NCBI GenBank assembly: GCA_022732885.1
Contig: JAIJTS010000012.1
Location: 1-52,197 of the forward strand
Length of the DNA: 52,197 nucleotides
Reading direction: 5' to 3'
Source of the DNA: Atopobium sp.
GTDB lineage: Bacteria; Actinomycetota; Coriobacteriia; Coriobacteriales; Atopobiaceae
Shown piece after piece: positions 44,400 to 52,197 of this stretch. The stretch's first letter is position 1, and each line of letters starts with the position of its first letter. The notes beneath the pieces were generated by a model, which saw only the letters and a list, made by a program, of their open reading frames with translations, did no database searches and was not told the origin of the DNA. Made by a program: the position numbers and the translations under genes.

Positions 44400-45698
44400 A
44401 TGGCTAATGACCAGAACTTCTCGCCTTTTGGCGGATTAGATGAGATGCACTGTTCTTTCTGCGGAAAGAGTAGGTCGCAGGTAAATAAGCTCATTCAGGG
44501 CCCTGGTGGCGTATGCATTTGTGATGAGTGTGTCTCTACCTGCTCGGATATGATTGATGAGTCTCTTGGATTTGATGAAGACTCAGAGATTGAGACTCAC
44601 TCTGATGAACCTGTTATCAAAGACCTGCCAACTCCACACGAGATTTACGATGAGCTGTCTCAGTACGTAATGGGTCAGGAAGACGCCAAGCGTGCTATGT
44701 CGGTAGCGGTGTACAACCATTACCGTCGTATTCTCTCGGGCAACGATGAGCCTCAGGAGGGCCAGGAGGATGTTGAGATTGCAAAGTCCAACATCTTGCT
44801 GCTTGGTCCAACTGGTACTGGTAAAACCTTGCTTGCTCAGACACTTGCTCGTTTTCTTGAGGTTCCGTTTGCTATTGCTGACGCAACAACCCTTACTGAG
44901 GCAGGCTACGTTGGTGAAGATGTCGAGAATATCCTGCTTAAGCTCATTACCGCTGCTGATGGCGATGTTGAGCGCGCTCAGGTAGGTATTGTCTACATCG
45001 ATGAGATTGACAAGATTGCCCGCAAGGCCGAGAACCTCTCTATTACTCGTGACGTCTCTGGTGAAGGCGTTCAGCAGGCGCTTCTGAAGATTCTTGAGGG
45101 TACGGTGGCAAGTGTTCCTCCAACAGGAGGCCGCAAGCATCCTCAGCAGGAGCTTATTCACATTGATACCACCAATATCTTGTTCATCTGTGGTGGCGCC
45201 TTTGTTGGCTTGGATAAGATTGTTGCTGATCGTATTGGCAAAAAGGGAATTGGCTTTAACTCTGATGTTGCTCAGAATGTCAAAGAAGGTGAGTCTGAGC
45301 TTATTGCCAAGGTAATGCCTCAGGACCTGCACAAGTTTGGTATGATTCCAGAGCTTTTGGGTCGTATTCCTGTTATCACTTCTACTCGTGAGCTTGGCGA
45401 GGAAGATCTGATGAGTATCCTCACAGATCCAAAGAATGCTCTTACCAAGCAGTACAAGCGCATGTTTGAGCTTGAGGGCGTAGACCTGGAGTTTACTGAG
45501 GATTCGCTCAGAGAGATTGCTAAAAAGGCCTTGGCTCGTGGTACAGGAGCTCGTGGTCTGCGTGCAATCTGTGAGTCTACGCTGCAAGAAACCATGTTTG
45601 ATTTGCCATCAGATTTGGATATCACCAAGGTTGTGGTTACTCCAGAAAGTGTTGGTGGAGAAAACGCTCCAGAAATCATTAAAGGCAAAAAGAAATAA
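44400..45698 (+). CDS. clpX: Clp protease ATP-binding subunit ClpX
   Basis: AAA+ unfoldase that delivers tagged proteins to ClpP. The N-terminal zinc-binding domain has cysteine pairs in CSFCGKS and CICDEC. Walker A is GPTGTGKT, the pore loop is GYVGED, the ClpX-specific RKH loop is present (GGRKHPQQE) and sensor 2 is RGTGARGLRA. The 432-residue length is normal. It is the last gene of the tig-clpP-clpX group and ends at a two-way terminator. Confidence 0.97.
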   Translation: MANDQNFSPFGGLDEMHCSFCGKSRSQVNKLIQGPGGVCICDECVSTCSDMIDESLGFDEDSEIETHSDEPVIKDLPTPHEIYDELSQYVMGQEDAKRAMSVAVYNHYRRILSGNDEPQEGQEDVEIAKSNILLLGPTGTGKTLLAQTLARFLEVPFAIADATTLTEAGYVGEDVENILLKLITAADGDVERAQVGIVYIDEIDKIARKAENLSITRDVSGEGVQQALLKILEGTVASVPPTGGRKHPQQELIHIDTTNILFICGGAFVGLDKIVADRIGKKGIGFNSDVAQNVKEGESELIAKVMPQDLHKFGMIPELLGRIPVITSTRELGEEDLMSILTDPKNALTKQYKRMFELEGVDLEFTEDSLREIAKKALARGTGARGLRAICESTLQETMFDLPSDLDITKVVVTPESVGGENAPEIIKGKKK

Positions 45699-45713
45699 CT
45701 TGCATAGTAATAA

Positions 45714-45739
45714 AAAAGGAGGTCGAAAGACCTCCTTTT
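45714..45739. terminator. Two-way terminator between clpX and the glycosyltransferase gene
   Basis: AAAAGGAGGTC and GACCTCCTTTT form a perfect stem with a GAAA loop. Runs of A and T on the two sides let it serve both convergent transcripts; its minus-strand end is four bases from the stop of the next gene. Confidence 0.92.
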
Positions 45740-45742
45740 GCG

Positions 45743-46888
45743 TTATAGGTTGCCGCCACCAAGTTTGTTGTATGACGTAATAACTCTGGTACGAGTTTTG
45801 GTACCTGGTGGAAAGACGATGTCAAATAAAGGCATTAAGCCGCGGAAAAGCACACCACTTTGCACACGGTGAGAAAGGCCTTTTACCGTACGTCTTGACT
45901 CTTCAAGTTGTGAACGAAGCTCCTCAAGATAAGGGGAGCGGCGAGCATAGAACCAGAAAAGACCTGCAAGATCTGAGTTTGGATAGAGCCAAGGCCTGTT
46001 GTCAGGTCCTGCAAAATGAGCAATGCAGATATTCTTGCGTGCTTCTTCGTATTCTTCTCGCACGTCTTTTGGTGCCTGAGCAACAATGTGATCACGACGA
46101 AGAAATTGCCAATCTACCAGGTAATTCCACTTCATGTTAATACGAAGATAGTGGCCATTTACAAACCTGTTAAGAACATCTTGATCAAGCCAGCGCCATG
46201 CACGTATGGTTGAGACTTTCAGAAACTCCTCAGGAGAAATCTGCTTTCTAATCTCTTCCAGGTTCATCAAAATGACGCCAGCCTGGAAGTAATCGTGAGG
46301 GTCATCCATACCCAGCTCATTTTTAAGATAGGGACCAACTGTAGCGTCATAGCCATCAATTTGCCCAACAGTATCGGCGTCGCGTGTAGCGCCTACCAAG
46401 TATCCCGTGACATCTATATCGTAGAGCTCTGCAATATCGGTATTAACTACCAGGTCAGAATCAAGATAGATGGCTTTATTGACGTTGGGAAGAAGCGAGG
46501 GAGCAAGCAGTCTGTAGTAAGTTTCTGGTCTAAAGTGACCATGATGAGGAAGCTCAATATCACCAAGAGCAGCGTCAACATCCAAAAACCCAACATGTAC
46601 GTTATCAACAAGCTGAGCCTGACGAGTCAGCGTAATCATGCTAGTAGGAGAGAGGTCACGCGTCAGAACAATGATGTCATAGCGACGCTCAGGATTGACG
46701 TTCTCAATGATGGACTGAATTGCTACAGATAAATACGGCACAAAGTTATCGCTGCAAGCAAAAACAAGTACAACGTCATTGAGAGCAAGACCAAGCTCAT
46801 CGGATGAGCTTGCAAGCATTGCTCCAGAAAGTTGCGCTCTGCCAGTTCCAGCAAGACGTTGTGTAGGTATTTTCCGTAATCTTCTCAT
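45743..46888 (-). CDS. Family 8 glycosyltransferase
   Basis: Retaining glycosyltransferase that moves glucose or galactose from a nucleotide sugar, 381 residues. The N-terminal nucleotide-binding part reads VVLVFACSDNFVPYLSVAIQSI and the metal-binding DxD motif is in AIYLDSDLVVNTDIAELY. A later FAGPDNRPW is also typical of family 8. The region before about residue 35 is weakly conserved, so the start could be later (ATG at residue 24). It is the last gene of the minus-strand run, 17 bases after tatD. A cell-wall or capsule glycan acceptor is likely but not shown. Confidence 0.85.
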   Translation of the reverse strand: MRRLRKIPTQRLAGTGRAQLSGAMLASSSDELGLALNDVVLVFACSDNFVPYLSVAIQSIIENVNPERRYDIIVLTRDLSPTSMITLTRQAQLVDNVHVGFLDVDAALGDIELPHHGHFRPETYYRLLAPSLLPNVNKAIYLDSDLVVNTDIAELYDIDVTGYLVGATRDADTVGQIDGYDATVGPYLKNELGMDDPHDYFQAGVILMNLEEIRKQISPEEFLKVSTIRAWRWLDQDVLNRFVNGHYLRINMKWNYLVDWQFLRRDHIVAQAPKDVREEYEEARKNICIAHFAGPDNRPWLYPNSDLAGLFWFYARRSPYLEELRSQLEESRRTVKGLSHRVQSGVLFRGLMPLFDIVFPPGTKTRTRVITSYNKLGGGNL

Positions 46889-46905
46889 ACGTAAGACTTT
46901 AACAC

Positions 46906-47676
46906 TTAGACGCCAAAGACGCCTGCTGCGTTTGCCATTACTTCGGTTTGCACAGAGTATCCACGAGCCTCACTCAGATCGCTCAGCGCGCGCTTGAGGC
47001 TGTCTACAATGTCCGTCGAGCTAATATCTGTATGATCGCTGGAAGGAAGGTCAGTCTCGGTAAGAAGCTTGTCTATTGGATAAACCTTGGCGTATTCACG
47101 GCCGCGCTTGGTCTTTAGGCTCATCTCGCCAACAGAGAACCAACAGCCAAGCTTAATGGCCCTCTGGAGCTCGTTTGAGCTGCCGCTAAACCAATGAATT
47201 ATAGGAATACACACTTGAGCAGCTCCTGTCTGCTCAAGAATATCCAGCACTGCATCAACGCTTCTAACGGTGTGCATTGAGAGTACCCGAGGTTGACCGT
47301 TACGTGATAGCTCTGCAGCGCGAGTGCAAATTTGCGTAAAGGCCTTAACCTGCAGCTCTTGCAATCCATCAACACAATAGCGAGAAGAAAAATCTAGTCC
47401 AACCTCACCAACGTAGGGCGTCTGTTCCATAAGTTCTAGAAGGAGTTCTATATCTTTTTGAGTAACGCGCCCATCAGAGATGTACCAGGGATGTGCTCCA
47501 AGTCCCACACGGATGTTATCTTGCGTAAGCTGAGGAGCAAGTTCCAGGTAGTCGTAAGGAGTAACACCGCAGGTAAAAAGACCTAATTCAGCCTCATTAG
47601 AACTTCTCGCTACATTGAGCGGGGAGTTCATAAGATTGGCGTGAACATGAGCGTCAAAATACGTGAGGTTACTCAT
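46906..47676 (-). CDS. TatD-family metal-dependent hydrolase (divergent)
   Basis: Amidohydrolase-fold protein of 256 residues, related to TatD DNases. Metal-binding motifs are seen: DAHVHANL near the N-terminus, EVGLDFS, LSMHTVRSVDAV and TETDLPSS. The spacing is looser than in housekeeping TatD, so it may be a paralogue. The ATG at 47676 is chosen because the protein family starts just before DAHVH; an upstream start at 47715 would add 13 residues. The start lies inside the end of the tcdA-like gene (eight-base overlap), which implies coupled translation. Function in tRNA or DNA processing cannot be told. Confidence 0.8.
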   Translation of the reverse strand: MSNLTYFDAHVHANLMNSPLNVARSSNEAELGLFTCGVTPYDYLELAPQLTQDNIRVGLGAHPWYISDGRVTQKDIELLLELMEQTPYVGEVGLDFSSRYCVDGLQELQVKAFTQICTRAAELSRNGQPRVLSMHTVRSVDAVLDILEQTGAAQVCIPIIHWFSGSSNELQRAIKLGCWFSVGEMSLKTKRGREYAKVYPIDKLLTETDLPSSDHTDISSTDIVDSLKRALSDLSEARGYSVQTEVMANAAGVFGV

Positions 47677-48403
47677 AAGCAAGCCCTGAAAGATGCAGAA
47701 TAACGTCGGAGGCAATCATCTGGCCCATAATAGGAGGGAAGTAGGACATAGTGCCTAGCTTGGCAGATTTGCCGGTTGCGCCCTCTGGTGCAAAAACTGG
47801 TCGCGCTGGCTCGGGGGAGTAGAGCACGCGGAAGTCAGCAAGGCCGCGCTTCTTGGACTCTTTTCTCATTACCCTTGCCAGAGCATCGGTATGCGTTTTT
47901 GAAAGCGTAGTGATCTCTAGGAGTTCTGGGTGGATTTTATTGCCGCCGCCCATGCTGGAGATGAGGTAGATATCGTTTTTCTGACACCATGCCACAACAG
48001 CTAATTTGGCGGAAATGGTGTCGATAGCATCAACTACAACATCTGGTTTTGGAAGAGCAGAGAGTTGCTCGTCAACGTTGTCTTTAAGCAAAAAAGCGTC
48101 AAGAGTGACTACGTGAGCGTTTGGATTAATGTCCAGAATCATCTCTTTGGTAACGTCAACTTTTCTTTTTCCAATGGTGCTCACATAGGCAATAGCCTGC
48201 CTGTTAAGGTTGGATGCCTCCACCGCATCAGCATCCACTATAACAAAGAAGCCTACACCACCTCTAGCCAACGCCTGGACACAGTTTGAACCAACGCCGC
48301 CAAGTCCTAAGACCATGACGCAGGAATTTTGAATCTGTCCAAGGCGATCTTTTCCCAGGACAAGTTCAAGTCGAGCAGTGGCTTCAGGAATTGTGGCAGA
48401 CAT
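47669..48403 (-). CDS. tcdA: tRNA threonylcarbamoyladenosine dehydratase (ThiF/MoeB-family E1-like)
   Basis: ATP-dependent enzyme expected to cyclise the t6A base at position 37 of ANN-reading tRNAs. The 244 residues carry the nucleotide-binding VMVLGLGGVGSNCVQALARG, then VDADAVEASNLNRQA and the VVDAIDTISAKLAV segment of the family. The start at 48403 follows GAGGAG by five bases; an upstream in-frame start (48496) would overlap the preceding gene. Other ThiF-like enzymes (thiamine, molybdopterin) are possible but their sulfur-carrier partners are absent. It is coupled to the tatD-like gene. Confidence 0.85.
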   Translation of the reverse strand: MSATIPEATARLELVLGKDRLGQIQNSCVMVLGLGGVGSNCVQALARGGVGFFVIVDADAVEASNLNRQAIAYVSTIGKRKVDVTKEMILDINPNAHVVTLDAFLLKDNVDEQLSALPKPDVVVDAIDTISAKLAVVAWCQKNDIYLISSMGGGNKIHPELLEITTLSKTHTDALARVMRKESKKRGLADFRVLYSPEPARPVFAPEGATGKSAKLGTMSYFPPIMGQMIASDVILHLSGLAYE

Positions 48404-48437
48404 AGAGCTCCTCATAAAATGTATCTGCAGATAGTAT

Positions 48438-50156
48438 TTATTGTTCGAGAGTATAGAGAGCCTTAAAGTAATGACTTTGTTGCATAAGTTCCTCAAAAGA
48501 ACCCATTTCGATAATACTACCTTCTTTCATTACAATAATTTCGTCAAATTTTTTCAGTTGAGCTTCCTCTAAGTTGTGTGTAATGACTAGACGTAGTGTA
48601 TCTTTGAGGTTTGTTATTGAATTTATAATTTGGTCAGTAGTTGAATGGTCAAGTGCTGATGTAGCTTCATCAAAAAATAGAACTTTAGAACCTTTTAACA
48701 AACTTCTAGCAATACAAATCCTTTGACGTTCGCCACCAGAAAGGTTTGAACCTGCCTCACCACATTGATAACTCAGCTTATTTTGTTTAATGAACTCTGT
48801 AAGACCAGCTTTTTCACATGCTTGAGAAATAGCATCTTTTGAGTGACTTTCGAACATAGTAATGTTGTCTTCAATTGATGCATTGAATAAGAAATTCTCT
48901 TGTTGTACAAGTGAAACGTTTTGATAGAGACTCTTTTTATTAATAGTTTTTAACTCTAAGTTATCGTAAAATATATCTCCTTGATAACTTAAATTGCCAC
49001 CCATGAGCAGATTAAATAAAGTAGACTTTCCAGATCCTGATATTCCAACAATTGCATAACTTTTATTAGGTAGAAGTTTGATTGATAAATTTTTCAGCAC
49101 AGCTTTATTTTGTTCATAGCCAAATGAAAGATTGTTGATGACTATTCCTTTTGTAACTTTATCTAATGTCTGTTGCCCCTCTTCTTCTTCATTGTCAGCA
49201 AGAGTCTCAGAAAATTTTAAAATCAAATCATTTGAAGCCTTACGCGATGCGAGTACCGGTGGAATTGTTTGTAAAGGGAGACTAATGTAATTCATAAGTA
49301 ACGTAGCCATAAGAATTACACCAGGTGTTACTCCTTGATTTGAAATACAAAGATATGTACCAGCAATCAAAACAGCCCATTGAGATAAGCCGAAAGCACT
49401 CCAACTCAGAGTATTAATGAATCGAGTAGTCTTTCGACTCTCTTTTTTTGATTTTTCAAGAGCTTTATTGTCTTTTTCAAATAGTCTTACTGCAGCCTCT
49501 GTTGCTCCATAAGCTTTTATCAAAGGAAAGCCTTTTACTAGATCGGTGATTTGGGCAATGAATTGAATAGTTTTTGCAGAAGATTCTTTTTGAATTTTAC
49601 CGAGTGTTCCACCTAGCTTTACACCAATGATTAGAGGAAGAATTGAAGCAGCAATAGCTACAAAAGTTAATGGAATGCTTTGAACCATGAGCATTATGAG
49701 AGCCACAATGAAAGAAATGCTATCGCTTACCAAAGAAAACATCTGTTCAAGATATGTTGTCTCTATAGTATTTAAATCATTAGTAAGTGCAGATACATAA
49801 ACGGAACTACCACTTGCTTCAAATGAATTTATGCCCTTTTTTAGCATGTATTTAAATGCAGTGTTGCGATATGAGTTTGTAGCATGATAGAGATAATTAG
49901 GAACAAAATAACGAACTACTAATTTATTTGTAATTGCTGAAATTGTTAATATGGCGGCAAATAGACAACCTTGTAGAAAATCATTAAATGATCCTGACAC
50001 AGCGGAATTCATGAGAATTGAAGTTATATAGGGTGAACATACCGTAACTAGTTCTAGAGAAGTTGTAAAGAAAAAAGAGCCAAATAATAACTTTTTGTTA
50101 CTCCAAAAAAGACTCCGTTTAAGGTCATTTTGAATTTCTTTAACAGTGCTTTTCAT
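48438..50156 (-). CDS. ABC exporter with fused membrane and ATPase domains, AT-rich
   Basis: Half-size exporter of 572 residues: about six membrane segments in residues 20-310, then an ATPase domain. Walker A is GISGSGKSTLF, the signature LSGGERQRICIARSLL and Walker B VLFFDEATSALDHS. The type is that of lipid, drug or peptide exporters (MsbA/LmrA-like); no peptidase C39 domain and no precursor peptide gene are seen. It uses AT-rich codons (AAA, TTT, ATT) and is much lower in GC than its neighbours, which suggests horizontal transfer. It is the first gene of the minus-strand run, 34 bases from tcdA. Substrate unknown. Confidence 0.85.
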   Translation of the reverse strand: MKSTVKEIQNDLKRSLFWSNKKLLFGSFFFTTSLELVTVCSPYITSILMNSAVSGSFNDFLQGCLFAAILTISAITNKLVVRYFVPNYLYHATNSYRNTAFKYMLKKGINSFEASGSSVYVSALTNDLNTIETTYLEQMFSLVSDSISFIVALIMLMVQSIPLTFVAIAASILPLIIGVKLGGTLGKIQKESSAKTIQFIAQITDLVKGFPLIKAYGATEAAVRLFEKDNKALEKSKKESRKTTRFINTLSWSAFGLSQWAVLIAGTYLCISNQGVTPGVILMATLLMNYISLPLQTIPPVLASRKASNDLILKFSETLADNEEEEGQQTLDKVTKGIVINNLSFGYEQNKAVLKNLSIKLLPNKSYAIVGISGSGKSTLFNLLMGGNLSYQGDIFYDNLELKTINKKSLYQNVSLVQQENFLFNASIEDNITMFESHSKDAISQACEKAGLTEFIKQNKLSYQCGEAGSNLSGGERQRICIARSLLKGSKVLFFDEATSALDHSTTDQIINSITNLKDTLRLVITHNLEEAQLKKFDEIIVMKEGSIIEMGSFEELMQQSHYFKALYTLEQ

Positions 50157-50306
50157 GTCAAACCTTCTTTATCTATAGAAAAAGTTGTTGACTATGTATT
50201 TAATCTAGATGCTGTCAATAATTTTTCAAGCAATTTTAGTGTCTGATCTGTTTATTGTGGCCTCTTTCAGCTAAAACTTTGAATTGAATATCGCGATAAG
50301 TCAAAT

Positions 50307-50330
50307 ACTACTACTACTACTACTACTACT
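50307..50330. repeat. (ACT)8 trinucleotide microsatellite
   Basis: Eight perfect ACT units (AGT on the other strand), preceded by AAAT and followed by TTTTTT. It lies about 150 bases upstream of the exporter gene and about 130 upstream of valS, in the AT-rich gap 50157-50456. No T-box or other riboswitch is visible in the gap. Repeat-length change could alter promoter spacing. Confidence 0.9.
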
Positions 50331-50456
50331 TTTTTCTACGAAGTGTAATTTCTTTTATGTGATATTAAAAACTACATTATTATGTCCCCTAAGCCGCATC
50401 TGTTTTTTAATGCACTATACTGTTTAAATGGTTAATAGGAATACTGCTTAAAGCAT

Positions 50457-52197
50457 ATGAAAGGCAAGATTACTGTGGAAGAAATGCCCAAGAATTATGA
50501 TCCTCAGGCAGCTGAGCCTGAGCTCATTGAAAAGTGGATAAAGGCAGATTGTTATGGTCGTAGCAAGGGAACAGAAGACCGTACAGTAGTTATCCCTCCA
50601 CCAAACGTTACCGGCATCCTTCACATGGGACATGCCATGGATGACACCATCCAGGACACCTACATTCGTTATTCTCGCATGCGCGGTTATTCAACTCGTT
50701 GGATTCTTGGAACAGATCACGCAGGCATTGCAACCCAGACTAAGGTTGATAAGAAGCTTAAGTCAGAGGGTATTTCTCGCCTTGAGATTGGTCGCCAGAA
50801 GTTCGTGGAGGCTTGCTGGGATTGGACGCGCGAGTACGGCGGAACCATTGTTTCTCAGATTAAGCGCATGGGCTGCTCCATTGATTTTAATGACGAGAAA
50901 TTCACTATGTCTCCTGAGTACACTCAGGCTGTTCGTAAGGTCTTTGTTGACTGGTATCATGACCAGCTTATTTATCGTGGTAAGCGCATCGTAAACTGGT
51001 GTCCTCATTGTGAGACTTCTATTTCTGACGATGAAGCAGAGTACGCTGACGAGAAGGGCCATCTTTGGTACCTGCGCTATCCACTCAAAGAGCCTGTTAA
51101 TGGCGTTGAATACATTACGGTAGCTACTACTCGTCCAGAGACCATGCTGGGTGATACGGGCGTAGCTGTTTCTCCTCAAGATCCAGAAAAGGCTGACCTT
51201 GTTGGAAAGACCGTTATCCTGCCAATTGTTGACAGAGAGATTCCAATCTTCTCTGATTGGCATGTTGATGCAGGTTTTGGTACCGGTTTTGTTAAGGTAA
51301 CCCCAGCTCATGATCCTAACGACTTTGCTATGGGTCAGACTCACAATCTTGAGCAGATCAACATCTTTGATGAGCATGCTGTTGTGGTTGACGGCTATGG
51401 TGAGTTCTCTGGCCTTGATAGAGATCAGGCTCGTGAGGCTATTGTTGCTTGGTTTGAAGAGCACGGTCTGCTTGATCACGTTGAAGACCTTGATCACTCC
51501 GTTATGCATTGCTACCGTTGCGGCACCACACTTGAGCCATGGCTCTCTGAGCAGTGGTTTGTTGCTGTCGATAAGCTCAAAGAGCCCGCAGCACAGGTAG
51601 TCAAAGATGGTCAGGTTACCTTCCATCCTGAGCGTTGGACTCAGACCTACCTCACGTGGATGGAGAATCTCCGCGACTGGAACATCTCCAGGCAGCTTTG
51701 GTGGGGACACCGCATTCCAGTGTTCTACTGCGATGATTGTGGCTGGCAGGATGCTCTTATGGAAGACACTGATGTCTGTCCAAAGTGTGGCGGTCATCAT
51801 GTTCACCAGGATGAGGACGTTCTAGACACCTGGTTCTCTTCTCAGCTGTGGACCTTTGCTACACAGGGCTGGCCAGATCATCCTGAGCAGCTTGAGGGTC
51901 ACCATCCAACACAGGTCCTGGTAACCGCTCGAGACATCATTGCTCTTTGGGTTGCTCGCATGATTATGAGCTCGCTCTACTTCACTAAAGAGATTCCATT
52001 CCACGATGTCTACATCTACGCAACCATTTTGGCTAAGGACGGCAGTCGTATGTCCAAGTCAAAGGGTAACGGCGTAGATCCTATGGACTTAATTGCTAAG
52101 TATGGTGCAGACGCAATGCGTTATAACCTGCTTACGCTTATTACCAACAACCAAGACGTCAAGTTTGATGCTGTTCTTGATAAGAAGACTCGCGAGC
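50457..52197 (+). CDS. valS: Valyl-tRNA synthetase, N-terminal part (cut by window edge)
   Basis: Class I aminoacyl-tRNA synthetase charging tRNA-Val; 580 codons are in the window and the frame is open at the right edge. The ATP-binding HIGH motif is in PPPNVTGILHMGHAMDD near residue 55, and KMSKS appears as GSRMSKSKGN near residue 531. Between them lies the editing region and a zinc-binding stretch (CDDCGWQ, then CPKCGGHH). The start could be the ATG at 50457, with no clear ribosome-binding site, or the ATG at 50484, which follows GGAAGAA. It is divergent from the exporter gene; no T-box leader is seen. Confidence 0.95.
   Translation, partial: MKGKITVEEMPKNYDPQAAEPELIEKWIKADCYGRSKGTEDRTVVIPPPNVTGILHMGHAMDDTIQDTYIRYSRMRGYSTRWILGTDHAGIATQTKVDKKLKSEGISRLEIGRQKFVEACWDWTREYGGTIVSQIKRMGCSIDFNDEKFTMSPEYTQAVRKVFVDWYHDQLIYRGKRIVNWCPHCETSISDDEAEYADEKGHLWYLRYPLKEPVNGVEYITVATTRPETMLGDTGVAVSPQDPEKADLVGKTVILPIVDREIPIFSDWHVDAGFGTGFVKVTPAHDPNDFAMGQTHNLEQINIFDEHAVVVDGYGEFSGLDRDQAREAIVAWFEEHGLLDHVEDLDHSVMHCYRCGTTLEPWLSEQWFVAVDKLKEPAAQVVKDGQVTFHPERWTQTYLTWMENLRDWNISRQLWWGHRIPVFYCDDCGWQDALMEDTDVCPKCGGHHVHQDEDVLDTWFSSQLWTFATQGWPDHPEQLEGHHPTQVLVTARDIIALWVARMIMSSLYFTKEIPFHDVYIYATILAKDGSRMSKSKGNGVDPMDLIAKYGADAMRYNLLTLITNNQDVKFDAVLDKKTRE

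Noticed and set aside
44583..45587. A 334-codon minus-strand frame inside clpX
   Set aside because: It is an antisense shadow of an intact, well-conserved gene and shows no recognisable motif.
50157..50456. T-box riboswitch before valS
   Set aside because: I looked for the conserved T-box sequence and a specifier loop and found neither.

Overview
The window reads as chromosomal DNA of a low-to-mid GC actinobacterium, most likely class Coriobacteriia and close to Atopobium/Lancefieldella. This is an inference from the basic N-terminal extension on Rho, the protein sequence style and the gene content; no database search was run. Nearly all of it is housekeeping and metabolism. There is no prophage, CRISPR array or rRNA operon.

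Layout. 1-51: start of a possible transposase on the minus strand, cut by the window edge. 346-2433: rho. 2791-4173: an unrecognised secreted or membrane-anchored protein behind a long leader. 4349-9198: a complete branched-chain amino-acid type ABC importer (binding protein, two permeases, two ATPases). 9296-15511: threonine synthesis from aspartate, as a minus-strand thrC-thrB unit divergent from hom-lysC-asd. 16145-17951: tRNA-Arg, a PatB/MalY-type lyase, tRNA-His and tRNA-Lys. 18081-21063: fruK and ptsI. 21198-23143: a lipid kinase and an ABC-2 export permease without an ATPase partner. 23151-32315: a maltodextrin system with a GntR regulator, importer, ATPase, malQ and glycogen phosphorylase. 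32604-34472: an LPXTG surface protein. 34913-35088: tRNA-Gly and tRNA-Pro. 35243-41930: gdhA, a DNA glycosylase, and carA-carB behind a PyrR-type attenuator. 42078-45698: tRNA-Leu and tig-clpP-clpX. 45743-50156: minus-strand run of an AT-rich ABC exporter, tcdA, tatD and a family 8 glycosyltransferase. 50457-end: valS, cut by the window edge.

How the parts connect. Amino-acid supply is prominent: aspartate to threonine, glutamate dehydrogenase, carbamoyl phosphate and a branched-chain importer. Sugar supply comes from imported maltodextrins, broken down by MalQ and GlgP, and from fructose through fruK and the general PTS enzyme I. Several transcripts contain strong hairpins inside the operon, notably between the maltodextrin binding protein and its permeases and just before malQ. 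This suggests expression is tuned by attenuation or mRNA processing.

Less ordinary material lies mostly between genes. Two related elements with 24-bp terminal inverted repeats (15719-15896 and 34585-34732) look like miniature transposable elements. An (ACT)8 microsatellite precedes the AT-rich exporter. A tandem 13-bp repeat follows glgP. The left-edge gene has its ribosome-binding site buried in a hairpin. Rho carries three AT-hook-like motifs. A GCGAGAA/TTCTCGC word recurs through the window.
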